This document shows positions 1 through 7,008 of a DNA stretch of 13,134 nt, piece by piece. The notes under the pieces were generated by a model. The model was not told where the DNA came from and did not search any database. It saw nothing but the letters and a program-made list of their open reading frames with translations. The stretch covers positions 1 to 13,134 of the forward strand of contig JAGYOT010000011.1 of the NCBI GenBank assembly GCA_018399455.1. The letters run 5' to 3'. Origin of the DNA: Desulfobacterales bacterium. GTDB taxonomy: Bacteria; Desulfobacterota; Desulfobacteria; Desulfobacterales; Desulfosalsimonadaceae. The stretch's first letter is position 1, and every line of letters starts with the position of its first letter. A program made the translations under genes and the position numbers.

Positions 1-633
1 GTTGATGAAGTCAAGGCGGAACCGGACGTCACAGATATAGATAAATCCCTCAAAAATCGAGACAATTTCCGCCATCCGGGCTTCACTCTGCTTTAAGGCC
101 GCAGCGGTCTTTTCGCGGACCTCCATCTCCTTTTTCAGGTCCCGGTTGGCCTCTTCCAGTTCCTGACTCCGCTGCTCAAGCGCCAGGGTCCTTGAGCGGA
201 TCTCGTCTTCCAGGTGAGTCTGGTAACAGCGGTTTTCTTCCAGCAGCTGGCTGTGCTCAAGGGCTCTTCGGACGGTGTGTTCCAATACCCCCATATCAAC
301 GATGGGCTTGGTGACGAAATCGAAGGCTCCCAGCCGCAGGGCCGTCATCGCATCCTGGAGCACGCCGGCTCCGGTGACGACGATCACGGGGACACTCTCC
401 AGCTCTCCGGCAATGGTCTCAAGGAGCTCCAGTCCGTCCATGCGCGGCATACGCAAATCCAGAAGCACCACATCGGGGGGCGTTTGCCGAAACCGTTCCA
501 AACCCTCCAGGCCGTCCCGGGCCCGGTCGACATGGAAGCCGCTGTCTTCGAGATAGGTGGACATGCTGTCCCGGACCATCTGTTCGTCATCAACGATCAG
601 TACACGGTGTTTCAGGGAGGACTCAGACGGCAC
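1..633 (-). CDS. Response regulator, REC plus coiled coil plus PAS (3' end beyond window)
   Basis: Partial response regulator, 211 residues visible, continuing past the left edge. The receiver domain (about residues 9-120) has the acidic pair D15/D16, the phosphoacceptor D59 in 'LLDLRMPRMDG', T87 in 'VVTGAG' and K109 in 'VTKP', so all phosphotransfer residues are kept. A charged heptad-like helix follows (about 120-190, rich in E, R and L). A segment resembling the first strands of a PAS domain ('EGFIYICDVRFRLDFIN') then reaches the edge. A downstream output such as a second kinase or cyclase is possible but unseen. I chose the GTG at 633 because AGGAG lies 7 nt upstream; an in-frame GTG at 639 is too close to that site. 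It overlaps the end of the sensor kinase by 11 bp, so the two are probably translationally coupled and the kinase is the likely phosphodonor. No DNA-binding domain is seen. Confidence 0.88.
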   Translation of the reverse strand, partial: MPSESSLKHRVLIVDDEQMVRDSMSTYLEDSGFHVDRARDGLEGLERFRQTPPDVVLLDLRMPRMDGLELLETIAGELESVPVIVVTGAGVLQDAMTALRLGAFDFVTKPIVDMGVLEHTVRRALEHSQLLEENRCYQTHLEDEIRSRTLALEQRSQELEEANRDLKKEMEVREKTAAALKQSEARMAEIVSIFEGFIYICDVRFRLDFIN

Positions 634-3024
634 GCTCACGCTCCTTTTGTCCGGCTTCCAAACCGCTTTTGGAAACGGATGTCAAGGAATCTTCATCGCC
701 TGCCGGCAACCGTATGATGAAGGTAGCGCCCTGGCCGGGCGGCGATTCAGCGCTTATGTAGCCATTGTGGTTGTTGGTGATGATAAAATAGGAAACCGAG
801 AGTCCCAGTCCCGTTCCCACGCCAACCTCCTTGGTGGTGTAGAAAGGCTCGAAGATGCGCTTGAGTTTTCTGGAATCCATTCCCGGGCCGTTGTCGGCCA
901 CCTCAATGAGGGCAAACTGGGCTTCCTTACACAGGCGCAGGGTAATGCAGGGGAAATCGCTCCGCTCTTTTGCCTCGTCATGGCCTGGGCGGCATTTCGC
1001 AGAAGGTTTAATACGACCTGTTCGATTTCAGTTGCCGCACAGGGAACCGGTGCCATGTCCGGTGGATATTCGCGAACGATGCGAATGCGGCGGAAATCGT
1101 ATTTTTTTTTCAGATCATAGTCATGGGCGGCCAGCTCCACGGCTTTGTCCAGCAATCCAGCCAGATCCACCGGGGTTTTGCGGGATTCGCTGCTCCGGCT
1201 GAAGCTGAGCATGTTTTCCACCACGTGAGCGGCACTTTCGCCGGAGCGTTGAATATTAAACAGGAACCGAAAAATACCCCGCCGCTCCATGTAGCATTCG
1301 ACGCTTTCCAGACTGATTCCACAGGCCGCAGCTTCGGTTTCATTGGCGGCAAGGCCCGGAGACAGACGCCGTATGACATTCTGCAGGTTCTGGAGCATCC
1401 CCCCCAAAGGGTTGTTGATCTCATGGGCCATGCCCGTGGCGAGGCCTCCAACGCTCATCATTTTTTCGGTCTGCACCATGATGTTTTCCATACGGACCCG
1501 CTGGCTTACGTCATCCACCCGAATCACCGCCCCCCGGTCCTGTCCGGTCTCGATGGGGTAGGCGCTGATATCGGCATAAAAGGAGGTGTTGTTATGCCGG
1601 CATACGGCCTTTTCCACCTGGCTGGCGCTTCCGTGCCGAATGGCCTCACAGATTGTTTCTATGTGAGGCGCAAGCATCGGAAGCAGCTCCGTCACAGGCC
1701 GCTCCAATGCGTTTTGGGCGGATATTCCGGTCATTCGCCAGGCACTTCGGTTCCACTGGGTTACCCGGCCCTTAAGGTCGACCCCGATAAGCACGGATGG
1801 CATGGCGTCCACAAAATTTTTCAAATAGCTGCGCATACGGGCCATTTCCTGTTCGGCGGCGCGAGATTCATTGAGGTAGGCCTCCAGACGTTCCATGAAG
1901 GTGTTGAAGTAGGCGGCCAGCCTGCCGATCTCGTCACGGCTCTGCGGTTGCATGCGCACCGAGGTATCCCCCTGCGCCCCCCGGGCGAACCGATCCATCA
2001 GTTGCCGTAAAGGATTGGTGATGGATGAGCTGATGCGCGAAGTAAGGGGCAGGACCAGTAGAAGTGAAATGATCACCATGGCCAGAATCAGGTGTCCGAT
2101 GGTTTTCAGGGGAGCGTTGAACTCCTCCAGAAAACTTGATGAAGCAACGATCCAGTCATATTCGGGAATATGATTGAAAATGACCAGCTTCTCCCGCGCC
2201 TCCGACTCGCCAGGCGCTTTCCACGAGTAAATGATTTTTCCGCTTTTGCGCCGGCAGATTTCCTGGATGAAATGGCGTCCCTTCACATCGGTGGCATCGA
2301 AATAGTTGCCTTCCAGAAAAGGGTGAACAATCAGATTCCCCTCCATGTCGAGTACATAAGAGTATCCGGTCTGTCCAAAAACAATTGAGAGGATGCTGTC
2401 GCGGAAATCATCCACATTGACCAGTTCCCGGAACTCGTTGCGGTAGGAAGAGGCCGAAATGATCCAGTCCCAGGGCTTGAAATAGGTCATGTACAGAGCC
2501 TTGGGCCGGGGGTGTTCCTCGCCCGGGTTCTGCCAGTCGTACTCAAGGTAACCGCTCTTGCGTGCCTTTTGGTCCACGATAAAGGCATAGTCGGAAAGGT
2601 CCGCATCGATCAGGGCATTTTCGGGGTGAAGCAAAATAATGCCTTCGCTGTTGATGCAGTAGATATAACCGGTTTTTCCTATGGGCTGGCTAAGCATTAT
2701 TTCTTTTGTGAGCGCCCTGGCTTCAGGCATGGTCATGGCGCCCGCCAATGCCTGTTTGTAAAAATGCCGGGCAATTTCTTTGTTTTTTTCTGCAACAGCG
2801 CGAAGGTGATTTTTGATGGAGACAGAAGCGGAGGTCCGTACCATGCTCAAAATCGTCTGGGTGGTATTTTTCAATTCACTCTCAATGTTGTTTTCAATGG
2901 TGGCCTTGACGAAATGATAAAGAATAACACTGCCAATGGTTAAAGAAAGGACAAATACGGCAGCGTAGCTGATGAGCAGCTTGTAGCGAATGCGAAGATC
3001 AGCAAACCGGCGGGGCAGGCTCAA
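623..3024 (-). CDS. Membrane sensor histidine kinase (two Cache modules, HAMP, PAS, HisKA, HATPase), frameshifted near 978
   Basis: Sensor kinase of about 800 residues if the frame is repaired. In order: TM1 (about 13-40); two tandem Cache-like periplasmic modules, each with a 'TGY.Y....G....HP' core (118-134 and 218-235) and a 'W/YDWI..SS' end (185-193 and 289-297); TM2 (about 310-330); HAMP (about 330-385); PAS (about 400-510); HisKA with H534 in 'GMAHEINNPLGG'; and HATPase N box 'VVLNLLRNAAQAM' ending at residue 682. The frame then changes. The G1 box 'VADNGPGM', F box 'FEPFYTTKE' and G2 box 'GTGLGLS' lie in another frame that ends at 623. Adding one base after the ATG at 979-981 restores a normal 'AAQAMDEAKERSDF' reading. 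The TTG start has AGAGGAG 9 nt upstream. Cache pairs usually bind small extracellular ligands such as organic acids or amino acids; the ligand here is unknown. The partner is the overlapping response regulator. Confidence 0.85.
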
Positions 3025-3033
3025 TTTCTGATT

Positions 3034-3040
3034 CTCCTCT
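3034..3040 (-). promoter_or_regulatory. Ribosome binding site supporting the TTG start of the sensor kinase
   Basis: AGAGGAG on the minus strand ends 9 nt before the TTG at 3024. No in-frame ATG at the proper N-terminus precedes the first membrane helix, so this site decides the start. Confidence 0.6.
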
Positions 3041-3247
3041 GAATCGCTGTTGGCTGATGGCAGGGCGCTCCGGAAGCCTCTGCCCTATTGGCAATGATGC
3101 ATAAAAAGTTGCGGCATTAGTTATTGGTTTTGAAAATCCAGGTTAGAATTGGAAGCAGATTCTGTCAACCCGAAAAATACGAAAAATACGGTTACATGAT
3201 TTGGGTGCGGCCCCAAGTCTGCCTTCGTCCTTAGCGGCGGCAGTATC

Positions 3248-3732
3248 CTATGAAACCTCCTGCTGCTCTCTGACGTCCTGCTCCATTTGTTGAATCGTTT
3301 TTACCATTTCTCCGTCTGCCTTTGGACCTTCCAGGGGCTTTTCTTCCAGCCAGGATAAAGCAACGGAAGATTCTTCGTGGATGACCCCAATCGGACGTAA
3401 TCCCCTGTCTTTTAATTTTTTACACACAAAATCCTCTGTCCTTTTATCCCTGATTTTATTCAAAAGCACAAATGACTCCTTTATTTTTGCCTCCTTATAC
3501 AGGGCCCTGGCTTTCTCGACAAGCTCAGCGTTTTCCAGATGCTGCGTAGCTGGTAATTCACCGGCTTTTAATAATGAATGCCGGCATTGGTTGAGTCTGC
3601 ATCGAGAATACAAACCTGATATCCGCAGCCCCTAAGAGCCCTGGCCATTAATACCGCAACGGTACTTTTCCCGCTCCCGCCTTTTCCTAAAACCCCTATC
3701 CTTTTGCCGGCCAACAGCTTTTCTGCCATCAT
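3248..3732 (-). pseudogene. CooC/MinD-like P-loop ATPase remnant with internal deletion
   Basis: Two pieces of one gene in different frames. The 5' piece (3568-3732, 54 codons) starts at ATG ATG behind AGGAGG. It has the deviant Walker A 'GKGGSGKST' at residues 16-24 and 'CILDADSTNAGIH', typical of CooC/Mrp/MinD-superfamily ATPases, and then hits TAA. The 3' piece (the frame open at 3248-3613, homologous from about 3540 down) resembles the end of the same family, with 'ELVEKARALYKEAKIKESFVLLNKI' split across normal helix and strand elements followed by 'GVIHEESSVALSWLEEKPL'. Family members are about 250 residues; about 100 from the middle are missing, including the switch and metal-binding region. 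Such ATPases assist metal-cofactor insertion, for example nickel for CO dehydrogenase. The remnant begins 10 nt after the MBL hydrolase stop, so the two formed one transcript. The broken product should be inactive. Confidence 0.8.
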
Positions 3733-3742
3733 GGACCTCCTT

Positions 3743-4378
3743 TCAAATCTCGATCACCTTACCGGCGCCGCCTTCAATGTATTGTTCAGGATAAAGCGAT
3801 TTTATTTCCCGGATATATTGGGTGCAGTGCGTGGCACAAATCAAATTCAGGCCTTTCAGAGATTCCGGCCTGTTTCCGTGGAAGCCGCCGATAATGCCAT
3901 AGACTTTACCAAACTGCTCCGCCGTCTCCAGGATATGTGTCATTCTGGGATGGGAACATCCGGCTATGACGACAATTCCTTTTTCTGTGTTAACGCAGAG
4001 GGATTGCTCGATGCCTTCAAGCTCCCCTGTGGAGAAAATTCCTTCGTAGAGCCGGGCCGGTTTTGCGAGCGCGACAACTTTTGCTGCGGTTTTAACCCCC
4101 CGAAATGATGGAGGAAGCCAGACTGTCACATCGTTATTCTGTTCAAGGAAAGCCGAAAGCCCGCCGGTATGGTCAAAATGATAATGGGAAATAAAGACAT
4201 CCTCGATGACTTTGGGATCAATTGCCAATTTTTGCATGTTTGAAAGCAGGATTGATCCATTTGCCCCGGTATCAAAAAGGATCTTTTTCCCCCTTGCCTC
4301 GATTAAGGCTGAAAATCCCCAATCTGCCTGCAGGTCCTTTCTGAACGCGGTGTTATCATAAATAATGGTAATTCTCAT
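3743..4378 (-). CDS. Metallo-beta-lactamase-fold hydrolase, MJ0937-like
   Basis: Intact 211-residue protein of the MBL fold. Metal ligands are visible as H65-x-H67-x-D69-H70 in 'SHYHFDHTGG', 'GCSH' (H143), 'GGFH' (H167) and H184 in 'CATHCTQ'. This arrangement, with GCSH and a late HC motif, is typical of the group often named after archaeal 7,8-dihydropterin-6-methyl-4-(beta-D-ribofuranosyl)-aminobenzene-phosphate synthase. Many bacterial members have unknown substrates, so I do not assign one. It has no signal peptide and should be cytosolic. The ATG has GGGAGGTG 4 nt upstream, a strong site. It is the first gene of a two-gene unit with the damaged CooC/MinD-like ATPase. MBL proteins of this type often sit beside such ATPases in sulfate reducers, which hints at a metal or redox cofactor role (inference). 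Confidence 0.85.
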   Translation of the reverse strand: MRITIIYDNTAFRKDLQADWGFSALIEARGKKILFDTGANGSILLSNMQKLAIDPKVIEDVFISHYHFDHTGGLSAFLEQNNDVTVWLPPSFRGVKTAAKVVALAKPARLYEGIFSTGELEGIEQSLCVNTEKGIVVIAGCSHPRMTHILETAEQFGKVYGIIGGFHGNRPESLKGLNLICATHCTQYIREIKSLYPEQYIEGGAGKVIEI

Positions 4379-4843
4379 TCGTCACCTCCCGTACGGATGC
4401 GTCATCTGATGATCCTGGCGCTTTGCGGCTGTCATGAAGCCCATTGCGGATTTGTCATTGCTCAGTTTTATCCGTATCCCGCTACTTAATAAAATATAAC
4501 GATCAAAGGGGTTGCCAACAAACCCGTGCTGTTTTAGGGACTTGTCTTTCGAAGGGATTACCGCCTATAAAACAGGCTGCTGCAAAACGGCATCAAAAGC
4601 GTTAAAAGGATCTTGATGAACGGGCAACCATGGGGCCATGAAGGCAAAAGCGTCTGAAAATTGCACTTTTTTTTTGGCCTCATCCCTCAAACCTTTTAAA
4701 GCCGATGCCGGCGTCATGCTGCACAGTCGTTGATTATTTCATTTATTCTTTGGTAAGAAACCGTTATGGTGTTAATCGGTTTACGATGAATTGGGCGCAT
4801 CGGGTTGAAACCCTTGTGGAGTGAAGTAAGGAGAAATCTGTAA
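4379..4843. other. Intergenic region between divergent MBL and ZIP genes
   Basis: 465 bp with no convincing coding sequence on either strand. It must hold the two divergent promoters. Visible items are the Shine-Dalgarno sequence of the MBL gene at its left end, a run of nine to ten T near 4668-4677, an inverted repeat at 4759-4781, and the AAGGAG site of the ZIP gene near 4828-4834. I see no clear sigma-70 boxes, riboswitch or mobile-element ends. Confidence 0.6.
4759..4781. promoter_or_regulatory. Candidate operator dyad upstream of the ZIP transporter
   Basis: AACCG and CGGTT half-sites are separated by 13 bp (the symmetry extends to AAACCG/CGGTTT), with partly symmetric TTA/TAA inside. 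The dyad lies about 60-85 bp before the ZIP start codon, a reasonable place for a metal-responsive repressor. It matches no Fur or Zur consensus that I can recognise, and six-base half-sites can arise by chance. Confidence 0.3.
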
Positions 4844-5575
4844 ATGCCTAAGAACCCTGATACGTTTATCTGGCTGGCCGGTTTCGCTGTGCTATCCGCA
4901 ATCGTTAACGGCCTTGGTATTTTTGCTATTGTTAAGTACAGAGCCTGGGCGGAAAATGTGAAGACCTATTTTATGTGTTTTGCCGCAGGCGTGTTGATTT
5001 CAACCCCCTTGATGCTGGCATTGCCTCAGGCCGTCCAGAAGAATTTCTATGCCGGTTTTTCGGCTGCGGGCGGATTTTTGTTTATGGTATTCTCCAACAA
5101 ACTCGTCAGATCTCGCGCAAAAAAGGAGTCCCTCGCCTTTGGTATCGTAGTGGCTGAGGGCATAGGGATCCATTCCTTCGTGGATGGCATTATCTATGCA
5201 ATTACCTTTAGTGTCAGTATCCTCACAGGCTTTCTTTCGGCAATGGGCCTGGTGGTCCATGAATTTGCCGAAGGCGTTATTACCTATTTGGTCTTTATGA
5301 AGGCAGGCATAGAAAAGCGAACCGCTATCATTTCCGCCCTTTTAATCGCCTCTTTTACGACGCCTGCAGGCGCTTTTATTGCCTATCCGTTCATGGGGAG
5401 GCTGTCTGATAGCAGTTTGGGATTGATGCTGGGTTTTGTGGCCGGGGTATTAATCTATGTGTCTGCTTCCCACCTTCTGCCTGCGGCGAACGAAGAGGAA
5501 AAGAAGCATTCCATTCTTGCTTTTTTGGCCGGGACGCTCCTGGCCGTGTTTATCGTGTTATCGAAATTTCTATAA
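4844..5575 (+). CDS. ZIP-family divalent metal transporter
   Basis: Intact 243-residue polytopic membrane protein with about eight hydrophobic helices. The two ZIP signature helices are present: 'HSFVDG' (H110, D114) in TM4 and 'HEFAEG' (H139, E140, E143) in TM5, which form the binuclear transport site. A further histidine, H210 in 'SASHLLP', sits in a later helix. The loop between TM3 and TM4 is short and basic (RSRAKKES), without the histidine run of many eukaryotic ZIPs. Length and layout fit the bacterial ZupT/GufA group, which moves Zn, Fe or other divalent cations into the cytoplasm down their gradient. The actual metal cannot be read from sequence. The start is set by AAGGAG 9 nt before the ATG. 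The gene appears monocistronic and converges on the deaminase gene. Confidence 0.9.
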   Translation: MPKNPDTFIWLAGFAVLSAIVNGLGIFAIVKYRAWAENVKTYFMCFAAGVLISTPLMLALPQAVQKNFYAGFSAAGGFLFMVFSNKLVRSRAKKESLAFGIVVAEGIGIHSFVDGIIYAITFSVSILTGFLSAMGLVVHEFAEGVITYLVFMKAGIEKRTAIISALLIASFTTPAGAFIAYPFMGRLSDSSLGLMLGFVAGVLIYVSASHLLPAANEEEKKHSILAFLAGTLLAVFIVLSKFL

Positions 5576-5771
5576 CGCTGCGGCCCAATTCGTATTGCTG
5601 GCTTTGCCCTCAGGTTTATTCTCAATGGGAATGATCGTGAATTTAAATATCGTGACCCGGATAAGCGTGGTCATGGGGGTCGTGTTCTCCGTTATAGGAT
5701 TAAGCCATCCGGCGGCTTTTGTCAAAAATTCGGAGCAGGCCCGCGGCTTATTGGGGAAACGTAGGTTTTGC

Positions 5772-6764
5772 TCAGGCCTCGGCGGTATTTAGCCTATATC
5801 GTTTTATTGCCCGTTTTAGGGAGCTTTTGTCAAAGGCTGCCGCCAGCGCATTGGACTCTGTTTTTGGAAGCAGAGAGTCAAAATGATCAAATTCATTTGA
5901 CGCCATCTGGTATTCATTCCGCAGCGACGTATTGAAAATGGCGGGGTCGTCGGTTGATAAATTGACGGGCACGCCCGCTTTTGCCCACCGCATGAGGGGA
6001 TGATTCGAAATCCGATCGATATTGTTCAATTGGATATTGCTGGAAAGACACACGTCAACAGGAGGGGATTGAGTTCCCATGGACTCAATCCAATCAGCAA
6101 TTGAGATGGCGTGAACCACTCGATCCGGCTTTAATTTTTCGACCAACTCAATTGCAGAATCGTAGCCGGTGATTTCACCGGCATGACATACAACGTTCAA
6201 TCCGGTGTCCCTGGCTCTGTCAACTATCATGGAGGCGCTGTAAACATCCGCCTTTTTCTCGTCCCCGCCGAAACCGATACCGACAACCCCCATTTTTTTC
6301 AGCGAATTGGTATTGTTAAACAAAAAACTATTGATTTCGTCTGTAAACTGCCAGGGGATTTCTATGATAAACCTCAGCACCGGGCAATGTTTTATTCTTT
6401 TGGTTCTTTTCTTAATCTTAGCCAATACCGTTTCTAAATCAAGATGCCAGGTTTTGATAAGTGCGATATTGATGAGCATTTCCGCATAAACAATATGATT
6501 GGAAACGGCCTGAGTCATGTAATCCTGAACAACCCGGGCGTATGCATCGGGCGTATTTAAAAAATTATACCGAAAACGCAGATGTTCTAAAAACTTTTCG
6601 AAATCGTTGGCATAGAACAGCCTCGGGGGATGAAACAGATACCTGGATTTCTTCCACCACCGGTTTATGTGGGAATCCCATACGCAGCCCTCCAGATGAA
6701 CGTGGAGCTCAGCCAGGGGCCTGCTATCTAACGGGGAACCGTAAAATTCGGATAAGTATTTCAA
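5772..6764 (-). CDS. Adenosine-deaminase-family amidohydrolase
   Basis: Intact 330-residue cytosolic enzyme of the metal-dependent adenosine/AMP deaminase superfamily (TIM barrel). Metal ligands and catalytic residues are present: H21-x-H23 in 'ELHVHLEG', 'GGDE' at 166-169, H194 and E197 in 'CHAGE', H218 in 'RVVHAI', and D272/D273 in 'STDDP'. Some motifs deviate from classical adenosine deaminase: RVVHAI for the usual RIGHG, and 'CLSSNIQL' where Cys-Pro-x-Ser-Asn is usual. The substrate may therefore be another 6-aminopurine compound, such as adenine or aminodeoxyfutalosine; I cannot decide. The start is TTG at 6764. There is no in-frame ATG or GTG between the upstream stop and the HxH motif, and the AAGG upstream is weak, so start translation may be inefficient or the start misjudged. 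The neighbours do not suggest a pathway. Confidence 0.85.
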   Translation of the reverse strand: MKYLSEFYGSPLDSRPLAELHVHLEGCVWDSHINRWWKKSRYLFHPPRLFYANDFEKFLEHLRFRYNFLNTPDAYARVVQDYMTQAVSNHIVYAEMLINIALIKTWHLDLETVLAKIKKRTKRIKHCPVLRFIIEIPWQFTDEINSFLFNNTNSLKKMGVVGIGFGGDEKKADVYSASMIVDRARDTGLNVVCHAGEITGYDSAIELVEKLKPDRVVHAISIADWIESMGTQSPPVDVCLSSNIQLNNIDRISNHPLMRWAKAGVPVNLSTDDPAIFNTSLRNEYQMASNEFDHFDSLLPKTESNALAAAFDKSSLKRAIKRYRLNTAEA

Positions 6765-6927
6765 GTCCGGGTTCGCCTTTATATGCCGACCTGCATCGGG
6801 ATGCGCTGTTCATAATAATAGCACAGACATGGTTTCCGCTTAACCCAGGAGGGATAAAGAGTCAAGGAAAGACTTGACGCCATTGTATTCCCATTCTCTG
6901 AAAGTCTTCAAACTCTGCTTTAAATTT

Positions 6928-6958
6928 TTGAAACTCTGTGTTACTAAAATTTTAATAT
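6928..6958 (+). promoter_or_regulatory. Possible promoter for the C25 protease gene
   Basis: TTGAAA (6928-6933) and TAATAT (6953-6958) lie about 50 bp before the start codon in an AT-rich stretch. The 19-bp spacer is longer than ideal, so this is only a candidate. Confidence 0.3.
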
Positions 6959-7008
6959 GATTGAGCGCAGCGTTGCCGTGAAAACAACAAGAAGGGGAGT
7001 ATGAAGCC

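Noticed and set aside
1123..2010. 295-codon plus-strand ORF
   Set aside because: It lies entirely antisense to the HAMP-PAS-HisKA part of the sensor kinase, whose motifs are unambiguous; its translation resembles no domain.
3172..3189. Two tandem copies of GAAAAATAC
   Set aside because: Only two short AT-rich units with no further copies; likely replication slippage rather than an iteron or CRISPR.
3704..4108. 134-codon plus-strand ORF
   Set aside because: Antisense to the MBL hydrolase, whose metal-ligand motifs are complete.
4561..4600. Possible insertion-sequence end near 'CAGGCTGCTGCAAAAC'
   Set aside because: No matching inverted end, target-site duplication or transposase remnant found nearby.
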